Source: JACOMS01 sp964352785 (GTDB taxonomy: Bacteria > Pseudomonadota > Alphaproteobacteria > Caulobacterales > Maricaulaceae). Taken from it: DNA of 64,000 nt. Position 1 is the first letter of the stretch, and each line of letters starts with the position of its first letter. Below, one piece after another: positions 44,040 to 53,196 of this stretch. Under the pieces are notes generated by a model that was not told where the DNA came from, made no database searches, and was given only the letters and a program-made list of their open reading frames with translations. Both the position numbers and the translations under genes were made by a program. The DNA lies in assembly GCA_964352785.1 (NCBI GenBank), contig CAYGTI010000002.1:115891-179890 (forward strand), written 5' to 3'.

Positions 44040-46040
44040 TCAGATATCAATATCATCCACGAACTGCGCATGATCCTGAATATATTGATAGCGTAAGTCC
44101 GCGCGTTTCCCCATCAAAGTCTCAACGAGCGCTTCGGTTGTGGGTAAGTTCTCACCATCAATCGTAATGCGGGCCAGGGTGCGCGTTTCCGGGTTCATTG
44201 TCGTGACTTTGAGCTGGGCTGGCATCATTTCTCCCAGACCTTTAAAGCGTCCAATGTCAATTTTGCCGCGTCCGTTAAATTCAGTCGCGATGAGTTCGTC
44301 CTTGTGGGCATCATCCGTGGCATAAATTGTTTTCGCGCCTTGAGTGATCTTATAAAGCGGCGGCATGGCCATATATAAACGTCCCTGATGGATCAGCGCA
44401 GGCATGTAGCGATAGAAAAATGTAATCAGCAGCGCCGCTATATGTGCGCCGTCCACATCCGCATCGGTCATAATGATCACCCGTTCATAGCGCAGATCAT
44501 CAATATCGAATTTGCGGCCGATACCAACGCCGAGCGCGGTGGACAAATCATTGATCTCGGCGTTACGGGAGATTTTGTCCGTGCCCGCGCTTTCCACGTT
44601 CAGGATTTTACCGCGCAATGGCAAAATTGCCTGTGTTTTACGGTTGCGGGCCTGTTTTGCGGAACCGCCGGCGCTGTCGCCCTCAACAATAAAAAGCTCT
44701 GTATCTTCGGCATCTTTTTTGGAGCAGTCCGCAAGCTTTCCGGGCAGCCGGAGGCGTTTTGTGGCGGATTTGCGGTTGATGTCACGTTGCTTGCGGCGCT
44801 TGACGCGCTCATTCGCTTTTTCAATCACCCATTCCAGCAGTTTCGTGGCGTCTTTGGGGGATGAGGCTAGCCAGTGATCAAAGGGATCGCGCACGGCGTT
44901 TTCAACTATGCGCGCGGCTTCGGCGCTGGACAGGCGGTCTTTAGTTTGGCCGACGAAATCAGGATCGCTAATGAACACCGACACAAGCGCGCCGATCCCG
45001 TTCATCACATCGTCAGGCGTCACATGAGAGATTTTTTTGCCCATGCCTGAAATGTCCGCATAGGCGCGCAAGCCTTTGGTGATTGCGGCGCGAAGGCCTT
45101 GCTCGTGGGTGCCGCCGCCGAGCGTTGGAACCGTGTTACAATAAGAGCGTATAAAACTGTCGGCCTCGCCAAACCCTTCGGGCGACCAGCTTACGGCCCA
45201 TTCAACGCGGCCGTGACCGCTGTCTTTTTTAGAACGCCCGGCAAATACATCCGGTGTGACCGTGACTTTCTTGCCCATGGTGACTTTGAGAAAATCGGAC
45301 AGGCCGCCCGGAAAATGGAAAACCGCCTCGTGCGGCACAGAGTCCAATTCTTCGACAAGTTTGGGGTCACATTTCCAGCGAATCTCCACGCCGGGCTGTA
45401 GGTAGGCTTTGGCCCGCGCCATACGGAAAAGTTTCCCGGGTTTAAAATGCGCTTTGGGGCCGAAAATTTCAGGGTCTGGATGAAACCGAACTTTGGTGCC
45501 CCGGCGGTTATTGATCGGGCCGAGATTTTCAATCTTCCCAAGTGGCTTTCCTTGGGAAAACTTCATTCGGTAGAGGGTTTTGTTTCTCGCAATTTCAACT
45601 TCGAGCGCGTCAGACAATGCATTAACAACGGAGACGCCCACGCCGTGAAGGCCGCCGGAGGTCTCATAGGCCTTGCCTTTGAATTTACCGCCTGAGTGCA
45701 ATTCGGTCAGGATAACTTCGAGGGCGGATTTTTTAGGAAATTTGGGGTGCGGATCAACCGGAATGCCGCGCCCATTGTCTGTGACAGTTAAAAACCCATC
45801 GAGGCCAAACTCGACTTCGATGCGGGTGGCATGGCCGGCAACGGCTTCGTCCATTGAGTTATCAATGACTTCGGCAAACAAATGATGCAGCGCGCGGTCA
45901 TCCGTGCCGCCAATATACATGCCGGGGCGCAGGCGCACAGGTTCCAACCCCTCAAGAACTTCAATGTCCTTGGCGGAATAGTTATCTGACGCAGCAGATT
46001 GCGAGTCGGCAAAAAGGTCTTTTTTCTTTGAAGCGGCCAT
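44040..46040 (-). CDS. parE: DNA topoisomerase IV subunit B
   Basis: ATPase subunit of topoisomerase IV, 666 residues. GHKL ATPase motifs are EVIDNSMDEAV, VTDNGRGIP and SGGLHGVGVSVVNALS; the TOPRIM part has LFIVEGDSAGGSA and TDADVDGAHIAAL. ParE is favoured over GyrB because the protein lacks the extra 150 or so residues of GyrB and begins with DIEVLEGLEPVRLRPGMYIG in the ParE manner. No parC is seen in the window. Confidence 0.95.
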   Translation of the reverse strand: MAASKKKDLFADSQSAASDNYSAKDIEVLEGLEPVRLRPGMYIGGTDDRALHHLFAEVIDNSMDEAVAGHATRIEVEFGLDGFLTVTDNGRGIPVDPHPKFPKKSALEVILTELHSGGKFKGKAYETSGGLHGVGVSVVNALSDALEVEIARNKTLYRMKFSQGKPLGKIENLGPINNRRGTKVRFHPDPEIFGPKAHFKPGKLFRMARAKAYLQPGVEIRWKCDPKLVEELDSVPHEAVFHFPGGLSDFLKVTMGKKVTVTPDVFAGRSKKDSGHGRVEWAVSWSPEGFGEADSFIRSYCNTVPTLGGGTHEQGLRAAITKGLRAYADISGMGKKISHVTPDDVMNGIGALVSVFISDPDFVGQTKDRLSSAEAARIVENAVRDPFDHWLASSPKDATKLLEWVIEKANERVKRRKQRDINRKSATKRLRLPGKLADCSKKDAEDTELFIVEGDSAGGSAKQARNRKTQAILPLRGKILNVESAGTDKISRNAEINDLSTALGVGIGRKFDIDDLRYERVIIMTDADVDGAHIAALLITFFYRYMPALIHQGRLYMAMPPLYKITQGAKTIYATDDAHKDELIATEFNGRGKIDIGRFKGLGEMMPAQLKVTTMNPETRTLARITIDGENLPTTEALVETLMGKRADLRYQYIQDHAQFVDDIDI

Positions 46041-46229
46041 AAATTTGCGCGGAAGTCTCTTTCTGAAATCTCAAGAATCAAACCTCACTATGGCGCTTAT
46101 TGATTGCCGTGCAAGGGATTTGAAATGGTTTTACGATACGGGTTGATGTCTGATGGTCTGCTACATCACATGAGGATATACAGGGCAGGTTTAACGTATT
46201 ATTAAACAATAGCTGACGAACTTATTTTT

Positions 46230-46249
46230 CCCAAAAAGTTGGGCTTTTT
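46230..46249 (+). other. Short stem-loop followed by T-run
   Basis: CCCAA (46230-46234) and TTGGG (46239-46243) pair around AAAG and are followed by C and TTTTT (46245-46249). The shape is terminator-like on the plus strand but weak (five pairs), and no plus-strand gene ends nearby. It lies about 40 bases before the SPOR gene and could be part of its leader. Confidence 0.35.
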
Positions 46250-46291
46250 GCTAGTTTAGAAGGCGAATCGGGTGCAAACGGACGGTTCGTA

Positions 46292-47023
46292 ATGGAAGTA
46301 GAGATGACACAAGGACAAGACGATAATTTTCGTGCGGATCGCCATGCGGATGAAGATCTCGTGCCCTTCGATGTGAGGGACTATTCGGGTCGCCGCGCTA
46401 TGTTGTTACTCATCACGGCCGTTGTACTGCTGTTGGCGGCTGCGTTTTTCATTTTCAGGCTTTATCAAACGGGTGTGCGTGACCGCAGCGCGCCGCCGCG
46501 CATTGCGGCGGATAACACACCCTACAAGGTTGCGCCCGAAAATCCGGGTGGTGTTGTCACCCCAAATCAGGACAAAACTGTTTATGATGTCATGAACGGT
46601 ACCGTGAAAAATGAGCAAGTCACAACAGCACCTGCGCCTGAAAATCCAATTGATCTGCCCCGGCAGGCGACAATCATTGTGGACTCGACAGATACGGATA
46701 TACCTAAGGCCAAGCCTGCCGCTCCCGCCCCGTCGCAACGATCAACTCCGGCCCAGACACAATCCGGCGGTAGTGACTATGTGGTACAGGTAGCCTCGGT
46801 TCGCATACGAGCCGATACAGATCGGTTATGGTCGGGAATCCAAAGAAGGTTTCAATCTATCTTGCCGGCAGGAACCTATGCAGACGTTACGCGTGTGGAT
46901 CTAAACGAGAAGGGTATTTACTACCGCCTGCGCGTTGCGGGTCTGGCTGATAAAACCGCGGCGTCTCAGCTTTGTAAACGCTTTGAAGCTAGTGGACAGG
47001 CCTGTTTTGTGACGCGGCGCTAG
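46292..47023 (+). CDS. SPOR-domain inner-membrane protein
   Basis: A 243-residue protein with one N-terminal membrane segment (about 33-55, MLLLITAVVLLLAAAFFIF) and a periplasmic linker rich in Pro and Ala. The SPOR domain is at the C-terminus (about 165-243, YVVQVASVRIRADTDRLW to GQACFVTRR). SPOR domains bind denuded glycan at the division septum. A second ATG at 46304 with GGAAG before it could be the true start. First gene in a row leading to nagZ and the scp genes. Confidence 0.9.
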   Translation: MEVEMTQGQDDNFRADRHADEDLVPFDVRDYSGRRAMLLLITAVVLLLAAAFFIFRLYQTGVRDRSAPPRIAADNTPYKVAPENPGGVVTPNQDKTVYDVMNGTVKNEQVTTAPAPENPIDLPRQATIIVDSTDTDIPKAKPAAPAPSQRSTPAQTQSGGSDYVVQVASVRIRADTDRLWSGIQRRFQSILPAGTYADVTRVDLNEKGIYYRLRVAGLADKTAASQLCKRFEASGQACFVTRR

Positions 47024-47029
47024 ATTTAT

Positions 47030-48052
47030 ATGAGTGAACGTGCGGTTATATTCGGCCTTGAAGGCTCCAGGCTAACCGCAGCGGAGAAGAGCTTTTTTCG
47101 GAGTACGGATCCTTGGGCGTTCATCTTGTTCGCCCGTAATATTGAGACGCCTGGACAAGTCTTGGCATTGACGCAAGCGCTGCGCGATTGTGTGGGCCGT
47201 GATTGCTTGATTTTTATTGACCAAGAGGGCGGGCGGGTTCAGCGTCTGCGCCCGCCTCATTGGCCGAGCTACCCTTCCGCAGCGCAGCTTGCGCAGGGTT
47301 ACGATGCGAACAAGGCTGCCCGTCGCCGCGCTGTTTTCTTACATCACCGCCTGATCGCTGATGATCTGCGGTCTGTTGGCGTGATGGCTGACTGTGCGCC
47401 TGTCTTAGATATACCCCAGCCGGGCGCGGACGCTATTATTTCAGACCGGGCATTTGGCGCGCATGCGGCGCAGGTGATTGACCTGGCACACGCGGCAATG
47501 GCGGGGCTAATGGCGGGCGGGGTCGCGCCTGTTATAAAACACATTCCCGGTCATGGCCGCGCCATGGTAGACAGCCATTTGGAGCTGCCCAAAATCGAGA
47601 CGGATTTAGATGTCTTGAGCGCCACAGACTTTAAGCCTTTCAAAGCGCTCCGCGATGCGCCTATGGCGATGACCGCGCATATTGTTTATGAGGCCGTAGA
47701 TCAAAAAGCCGCGCTGACCTTGTCCAAGGGGGCTATCCACACCATTATCCGGGACGATATCGGGTTTGACGGTTTGCTCATGAGTGATGATCTGGAGATG
47801 AAAGCCTTGTCGGGAGATTTAACGCGCAAAACCGAGCAGGCGCTCGCGGCGGGGTGTGATATTGCCCTGCAATGCTCCGGCAATATGGCTGCGATGAAAA
47901 AGGTGGCTGCGGGCGCAGGTATTTTGATGGGCCGCGCGAAGATGCGCGCGGATATTGCTGCGTCTTGCGCGCATGGCAGTGATGATTTTGACCGTGGTGC
48001 CGCTTGGGCGGAATTTGCCTCGCTCGTGCCAAGCTTGGGCGCAAACGCATGA
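47030..48052 (+). CDS. nagZ: Beta-N-acetylhexosaminidase
   Basis: Glycoside hydrolase family 3 enzyme of cell wall recycling, 340 residues, cytoplasmic. The His-loop KHIPGHGRAMVDSH contains His175, and Asp253 in LLMSDDLEMKA is the nucleophile. Single-domain GH3 length fits NagZ. It follows the SPOR gene by six bases and its stop overlaps scpA by four (ATGA). Confidence 0.95.
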   Translation: MSERAVIFGLEGSRLTAAEKSFFRSTDPWAFILFARNIETPGQVLALTQALRDCVGRDCLIFIDQEGGRVQRLRPPHWPSYPSAAQLAQGYDANKAARRRAVFLHHRLIADDLRSVGVMADCAPVLDIPQPGADAIISDRAFGAHAAQVIDLAHAAMAGLMAGGVAPVIKHIPGHGRAMVDSHLELPKIETDLDVLSATDFKPFKALRDAPMAMTAHIVYEAVDQKAALTLSKGAIHTIIRDDIGFDGLLMSDDLEMKALSGDLTRKTEQALAAGCDIALQCSGNMAAMKKVAAGAGILMGRAKMRADIAASCAHGSDDFDRGAAWAEFASLVPSLGANA

Positions 48053-48873
48053 GCGACGATTTTCAAGAAGACTTGAAATTTGACGCAGCCGATGATGCGG
48101 CGAGCGACGGGATAGGCCTTATTGTTGATATTGACGGATATGAAGGCCCGCTGCATTTGCTGCTTGAGCTTGCGCGGCAACAGAAGGTTGATTTGGCGCG
48201 GCTGTCTATTTTGGAACTGGCCGAGCAATATTTAGCGTTTATCAAATCGGCGCAGGATTTACGCATTGAGCTTGCGGCGGATTATTTGGTCATGGCCTCT
48301 TGGCTGGCCTATCTGAAATCCCGCCTTATCTTGCCTCGCGCAGAGGATGACAACCTGCCGCCAGAAGAAGACGAAATTGCGGCGCATTTGGCGTTTCGTT
48401 TGCAGCGCCTCGAAGCGATGCGCCGTGCGGCGGACGGCCTATTCAAGTTGCCTCAAGCCGGGCAAAACGTTCATGAGCGCGGCGCGCCAGAGGGTTTGCG
48501 CTCGCGCACCAGTCCACTGTGGGAAGCGACTTTGTTTGATATTCTTCAGGCTTATGGCCAGTCCCGTTCCCGAGCTGAAATTCGCCATCACAAAGTCCCT
48601 AAGCCGCTTGTTATGTCACTCGAAGAGGCGCGTGATAGGCTGCGCCGGGCGATCCTTAGCGCCGGAGGGGCGCAAGGGGATTGGACCGCGCTTGATTCAC
48701 TTCTGCCAGCGCAAACAGACTTAACACTGGATATTCCGCGCGATTCTGTGCGGGCAAGTTCTCTGGTGGCTGGGCTTGAACTGGCGAAAGACGGGGATAT
48801 GGAATTACGGCAATCGGGCTCTTTTACACCTATTTTTGTGCGCCGCCGACAGAAAGACAGTCAACATGAGTAA
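48049..48873 (+). CDS. scpA: Segregation and condensation protein A
   Basis: Kleisin subunit that bridges the Smc head domains in chromosome compaction, 274 residues. The N-terminal GYEGPLHLLLELARQQKVDL is the kleisin start, and YLVMASWLAYLKSRLILP the conserved helix. ATG 48049 overlaps the nagZ stop (ATGA) and is preferred to an earlier frame start at 48004. Followed by scpB with an eight-base overlap. Confidence 0.95.
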   Translation: MSDDFQEDLKFDAADDAASDGIGLIVDIDGYEGPLHLLLELARQQKVDLARLSILELAEQYLAFIKSAQDLRIELAADYLVMASWLAYLKSRLILPRAEDDNLPPEEDEIAAHLAFRLQRLEAMRRAADGLFKLPQAGQNVHERGAPEGLRSRTSPLWEATLFDILQAYGQSRSRAEIRHHKVPKPLVMSLEEARDRLRRAILSAGGAQGDWTALDSLLPAQTDLTLDIPRDSVRASSLVAGLELAKDGDMELRQSGSFTPIFVRRRQKDSQHE

Positions 48874-49612
48874 TGACCGGGTAGAAAAAGCCGCAGCAGG
48901 TATAGAGACAGATGTTGTTCATCTGGCCGAGCGGTTGCGCACAACTGGCGAGACAGAAACCGAGCACGAGTTGCGATTGCTTGAGGCTTTATTGTTTGCT
49001 GCGTCCGAACCTATCGACATTGAAACGTTGCGGGAGCGCATGCCGGACGGGTGTGATGTGAACGCGCTCATCGCGCGGCTAACACGTGATTATGCTGGCA
49101 GGGGGGTTAATCTTGTAAGGGTCGCGTCGCGCTGGCGTTTCCAAACTGCGCCAGACCTAGAGTATCACCTGACCGATATTAAAGAAGCGCCGCGAAAACT
49201 CTCCCGCGCTGCGCTCGAAACATTGGCGATTATTGCCTATCACCAACCTGTGACACGCGCTGAAATCGAAGATGTCCGCGGCGTTGCGGTCTCTAAAGGG
49301 ACACTGGATGTGCTCATGGAATTGAGCTGGATCAGGATGCGTGGACGCCGCCGTACGCCGGGGCGGCCCGTCACATTTGGCACATCAGACGGATTTTTGG
49401 CGCATTTCAACCTCGAGACCATAACAGACTTGCCGGGGCGTGATGACCTCAAAGCGGCAGGGCTGCTGGATCCACGTCTTCCCAAAGACTTTGAAATGCC
49501 AGTCCCGATGATGCCGGATGATTTAACTGAGGGTGAAGATCCGCTGGATGATGAGGACAATCCTGATTTTTTCGAAGACTTTATGTCAGGCGATGAAGAG
49601 AATACACCATGA
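48866..49612 (+). CDS. scpB: Segregation and condensation protein B
   Basis: Dimeric winged-helix partner of ScpA, 248 residues. LRLLEALLFAASEPIDIETL, then the GVNLVRVASRWRFQTAPD strand region, and ALETLAIIAYHQPVTRAEIE are diagnostic. The C-terminal tail is strongly acidic (EGEDPLDDEDNPDFFED). Coupled to scpA by overlap and to the phosphoesterase gene by a four-base overlap. Confidence 0.95.
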   Translation: MSNDRVEKAAAGIETDVVHLAERLRTTGETETEHELRLLEALLFAASEPIDIETLRERMPDGCDVNALIARLTRDYAGRGVNLVRVASRWRFQTAPDLEYHLTDIKEAPRKLSRAALETLAIIAYHQPVTRAEIEDVRGVAVSKGTLDVLMELSWIRMRGRRRTPGRPVTFGTSDGFLAHFNLETITDLPGRDDLKAAGLLDPRLPKDFEMPVPMMPDDLTEGEDPLDDEDNPDFFEDFMSGDEENTP

Positions 49613-50637
49613 TCACGCGCTTAACCCTTTGTGTTATAAGCTTTTTCTTTTCCGGTGTTCTCGTAGCCTGCCAAACGGTTCCGGCGCAGGCTGAGAGCTT
49701 TTCTTTTATCGTTATGGGCGATATGCCTTACCGAGAAAAAGACGAGGCGATGCTCGCAAAAGCGATCCCGGCCATTACTGCTGGGGACTATCCGTTTATT
49801 GTCCATGTCGGCGATTATAAAGGCGGCGGCGCGCCTTGCATTTCTGACCATGATGTTCGCCAGCAAGACATTATACAGAGCCTTGCGCCGACGCCTGTGT
49901 TCTATACCCCCGGCGATAATGAGTGGACAGATTGTGACCGTTTCAAAGACCCGGACACAGGCAAGGATATGTCAGACTTAAAACGGCTGGAGATAGTTCG
50001 CAGCCTTTTCTTTTCGGGGCAAGCTCCCAAAGACTTCGGCGCAGTCTATCAAGACAGTCACCCTGAAAATGCACATTGGTCATACGGCGCGGCGCGTTTC
50101 GTCACGCTTCATGTGGTGGGAACCAATAATGGCCGCAATTATGTCACCGTTGACGATCACGCGGTGGCACAAGCTGCTGTCGACGCGCGTGACGCGGCTA
50201 ATCTATCTTGGTTATCGCAGGTTTTTGATGCGGCAAAGATGGCTGATCAAAAAGCAGTTATTATCGCTATGCAGTCGGATATGACCGACGTTAAAAAGAA
50301 ACATGATGACGTTATTTGCGAAGGTGTGAGTAAAAAGAATGCCGAATGCGACGGCTTTACCGCTCTGCGCGCGGCCATTCGGGATCAGGCGCGAGGGTTT
50401 GATGGGCACGTTTTGTTGATACACGGCGATACCTCGCCGTTCACACTCGGGCAGACATTCGCGGGCGAAGAGGCTCCTAACCTCTGGCGCTTAAACGCAG
50501 CGGGCGATTCCGGTGAGCGCGTCACAGGCGAGCGCTGGGGCACCCGGGATGTGACCCATGTCACAGTTGATTTTGACAGCGAGACGGTATTCACGGCGCG
50601 CGGGCTGCTGACTGATAAAAAAACCAAAACGAAATAG
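49609..50637 (+). CDS. Calcineurin-like phosphoesterase lipoprotein
   Basis: A 342-residue envelope protein. The leader ends in lipobox L18-V19-A20-C21. Metallophosphoesterase motifs are VMGDMPY, VHVGDYKGGG, TPGDNEW and LLIHGDTSPF, a variant of D-x-H, GDxx and GNH(D). Typical members dephosphorylate or cleave phosphodiesters with two metal ions. TPGDNEW has Asn and Glu where GNHE is usual, and VMGDMPY lacks the first-motif His, so activity needs testing. Coupled to scpB by ATGA overlap. Confidence 0.75.
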   Translation: MITRLTLCVISFFFSGVLVACQTVPAQAESFSFIVMGDMPYREKDEAMLAKAIPAITAGDYPFIVHVGDYKGGGAPCISDHDVRQQDIIQSLAPTPVFYTPGDNEWTDCDRFKDPDTGKDMSDLKRLEIVRSLFFSGQAPKDFGAVYQDSHPENAHWSYGAARFVTLHVVGTNNGRNYVTVDDHAVAQAAVDARDAANLSWLSQVFDAAKMADQKAVIIAMQSDMTDVKKKHDDVICEGVSKKNAECDGFTALRAAIRDQARGFDGHVLLIHGDTSPFTLGQTFAGEEAPNLWRLNAAGDSGERVTGERWGTRDVTHVTVDFDSETVFTARGLLTDKKTKTK

Positions 50638-50774
50638 GCGGCTTTGAAGCTCTTGTTAGGATAGATGAAGCGGACCAATCAGCCGACCGCATTCAAATTA
50701 AAATACAGGCTAATAAATGTGTTTGCTGCCTGAAATTCGGCGATGGGCTAGACTAGACGTGTTATGCGGCAGGT

Positions 50775-51689
50775 ATGAAAACTCAGATTAATCAACAAAT
50801 GAGCTTCGGCGATATCGCCGCTCTCATAGTGCTGTCTGTCCTGTGGGGCGGGTCGTTCTTTTTCATCGAAGTTCTTGTCGATCACCTGCCGCCTCTGACG
50901 ATTGTGACGATGCGCGTGGGGCTTGCCGGAGCGCTGCTTTGGATCATTGTTATTGCCAGTAAACTGCCTGTGCCAACAACATGGCAGGCATGGCGTTCCT
51001 TGTTTTTGGTGGGGCTTTTAAATAATGCGCTGCCCTTTTGTTTGATTGTCTGGGGGCAAACCCAAATTACATCCGGCCTTGCCTCTATCCTGAATGCGAC
51101 GACGCCGTTTTTTACGGTCATTATTGCAGGGGCGTTTCTCGCCGACGAAAAATTTAGCCGTAACAAGCTTTTGGGTGTGTTCATCGGGATTATTGGAACG
51201 GCTGTCTTAATCGGGCCCAAAGTCTTTGACGGCATGACCGGGTCTATATTAGGGCAAGTAGCCGTCATGGGCGCGGCCTTATCTTATGCTGTGGCTGGTG
51301 CATTTTCACGCCGGTTTAAACGCCAGAGCGTCTCTCCGTTGATGATTGCAACTGGACAGACAACAACGGCGGCGCTTATGTTATTGCCGTTGATGCTGAT
51401 CATAGATCAACCTTGGACACTCGCGCCGCCGCCGGTTCACGCGCTCGGCGCCATGATCGGGCTGGCGGTACTCAGCACAGTCGTGGCTTACATTTTGTAT
51501 TTCCGTCTCATCGCTTCTGCGGGCGCGACAAATGCCGCGCTCGTGACCTTTTTGATACCAGTTTCTGCGGTCTTGCTGGGCGTTATTATTCTGGGTGAGA
51601 TTTTTTCACCGGGGCAGGCGGCAGGTATGGCTTTAATCTGCGCCGGATTGCTGATCATGGACGGAAGAATTCTACGCCGCCGCATGTAA
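50775..51689 (+). CDS. EamA/DMT-family transporter
   Basis: A 304-residue membrane protein with about ten helices and two EamA repeats. SVLWGGSFFFIEVLVDHLPPL is the N-terminal signature, and ADEKFSRNKLLGVFIGIIGT the end of repeat one. Broad-specificity export carrier of amino acids or metabolites. It lies between the phosphoesterase and tatA genes and shows no obvious operon overlap with either. Confidence 0.88.
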   Translation: MKTQINQQMSFGDIAALIVLSVLWGGSFFFIEVLVDHLPPLTIVTMRVGLAGALLWIIVIASKLPVPTTWQAWRSLFLVGLLNNALPFCLIVWGQTQITSGLASILNATTPFFTVIIAGAFLADEKFSRNKLLGVFIGIIGTAVLIGPKVFDGMTGSILGQVAVMGAALSYAVAGAFSRRFKRQSVSPLMIATGQTTTAALMLLPLMLIIDQPWTLAPPPVHALGAMIGLAVLSTVVAYILYFRLIASAGATNAALVTFLIPVSAVLLGVIILGEIFSPGQAAGMALICAGLLIMDGRILRRRM

Positions 51690-51744
51690 CTGTTGCTCCG
51701 CACGTTTGAGCGCGCTAAAGAGAGGCAATTATAAGGAACGCATC

Positions 51745-51954
51745 ATGAGCCCTGGCCCTTGGCAAATTTTAATCGTACTTGTTCTTGTTGTTTTGCTGTT
51801 TGGCGGACGCGGAAAAATTTCTTCTATAATGGGGGATGTCGCAAAAGGCATTACGAGCTTTCGTAAAGGCCTGAAAGACGGCGCGGACGAAAGCAAAGAC
51901 CCGTCCGAAGAGGCAATCAATGTTACGCCCAAAAAAAAAGACAAAGCGCCTTAA
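51745..51954 (+). CDS. tatA: Twin-arginine translocase subunit TatA
   Basis: Pore-forming subunit of the Tat exporter, 69 residues. One N-terminal membrane helix (about 5-20), the FGGRGKIS hinge, an amphipathic helix (SIMGDVAKGITSFRKGLKD) and a charged tail. ATG 51745 is chosen for the AAGGAAC site before it. Followed by tatB after 19 bases and then tatC. Confidence 0.92.
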   Translation: MSPGPWQILIVLVLVVLLFGGRGKISSIMGDVAKGITSFRKGLKDGADESKDPSEEAINVTPKKKDKAP

Positions 51955-51973
51955 AAACGCTTAGGAAACCCGC

Positions 51974-52363
51974 ATGATCCCCCAAATCGGATTTGCTGAA
52001 ATGATGGTTTTGGCCCTTTTGGCTATTATCGTTGTTGGCCCTAAAGATCTGCCTAAATTGATGCGTACAATCGGCGGCTTAATGGCGCGTATTCGCGCTA
52101 TGGGTCAAGAGTTTAAAGACGCGTTTGATGATATGGGCGCAGACGCTGAAATGGCCGAGCTTCGTAAGGAAATCGAAGACCTCAAAAAAATGGGCAAGCT
52201 ATCGAACCTCTCCGATGAAGCTTTTGCCGAGGATATGCGCGCACTGGACGACGATCTACGAGAGGGCACGGATTTAAGCAGTCCCAAAGCTCCAGCACCT
52301 GAAAGTATTTCGCCTATACCTGACACGGCAAAGGCCGATAAACCCAACGGCGAAAAGACATGA
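51974..52363 (+). CDS. tatB: Twin-arginine translocase subunit TatB
   Basis: Receptor-complex partner of TatC, 129 residues. N-terminal helix with GFAEMMVLALLAIIVVGPKDLP, the GPKDLP hinge of TatB, an amphipathic helix with many charges and an acidic, proline-rich tail. Its stop overlaps the tatC start by four bases (ATGA). Confidence 0.94.
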   Translation: MIPQIGFAEMMVLALLAIIVVGPKDLPKLMRTIGGLMARIRAMGQEFKDAFDDMGADAEMAELRKEIEDLKKMGKLSNLSDEAFAEDMRALDDDLREGTDLSSPKAPAPESISPIPDTAKADKPNGEKT

Positions 52364-53196
52364 CGTCCGATGCGCCGAAACTGGACGCGCAAGAGGTGGA
52401 TGTTGAACTGGAGAGCAGCCGCGCGCCGCTGCTTGACCATCTTAATGAGCTACGCGCGCGCCTAATAAAATCGCTGCTGGCCTTGGTCGCCGGGTGTATC
52501 CTTGTTATTCCGGTGCTGCCTCAGATACTCGCATTTTTGCGCAGCCCGTTTGATAATGTTGTGGCGGCATATAGTGCGCGGTTGATGGAGCTAGGCAAAG
52601 AAGCGCCGCAAGTTGACCTTATCGCGACAACGATTTTAGAAACATTTTTTGTTAATGTGCGGTTGGCGATATTTGGCGGGTTGATTTTGGCGTTCCCAGT
52701 GATTGCTTATCAAATTTACCGCTTTATCGCGCCGGGACTGTATAAGAAAGAACGCGCCGCTTTTCTGCCATATCTGTTCATCTCGCCGCTATTGTTCTCG
52801 CTGGGCGCGGCTTTGGTGTTTTACTTTATCTTCCCATATGTACTCAAGTTTGGCCTCGGCATCTCAACGACCAGCAGTATTGTTCTGCTGCCGAAAATCA
52901 GTGACTATGTGAAACTCGCGACAACATTGTTCCTCGCGTTTGGTATTTCGTTTCAGTTGCCCGTTATCCTGAGCCTTCTGGGCCGGGCGGGGATTGTCAG
53001 CGCCGCTGCTCTGCGCAAAGGCCGACGTTATGCCATTATCGGTATCGCGGCTTTTGCCGCCTTTGTCACGCCGCCGGATCCGATTACGCAGATCGTTCTT
53101 GGCTCTGCAATTTATTTACTCTACGAGATTTCGATTCTGTCGGTTTCAATTTTGGAGCGCAAAGTCAGCAAAAATCATGAATCATCAGACGCCTGA
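52360..53196 (+). CDS. tatC: Twin-arginine translocase subunit TatC
   Basis: Signal-recognition subunit of Tat, 278 residues with six helices. LLDHLNELRARLIKSLLALV carries the conserved N-terminal motif and YQIYRFIAPGLYKKER the loop. It would receive the Tat-type leader of the amine oxidase protein at 22597-24009. The 3' end overlaps the convergent VUT gene by 22 bases. Confidence 0.95.
   Translation: MTSDAPKLDAQEVDVELESSRAPLLDHLNELRARLIKSLLALVAGCILVIPVLPQILAFLRSPFDNVVAAYSARLMELGKEAPQVDLIATTILETFFVNVRLAIFGGLILAFPVIAYQIYRFIAPGLYKKERAAFLPYLFISPLLFSLGAALVFYFIFPYVLKFGLGISTTSSIVLLPKISDYVKLATTLFLAFGISFQLPVILSLLGRAGIVSAAALRKGRRYAIIGIAAFAAFVTPPDPITQIVLGSAIYLLYEISILSVSILERKVSKNHESSDA

Noticed and set aside
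44388..44864. Plus-strand frame of 158 residues within parE
   Set aside because: parE motifs on the other strand are unambiguous, so this is a shadow frame.
44040..46040. GyrB instead of ParE
   Set aside because: The protein is about 150 residues shorter than GyrB and its N-terminal motif has the ParE form.
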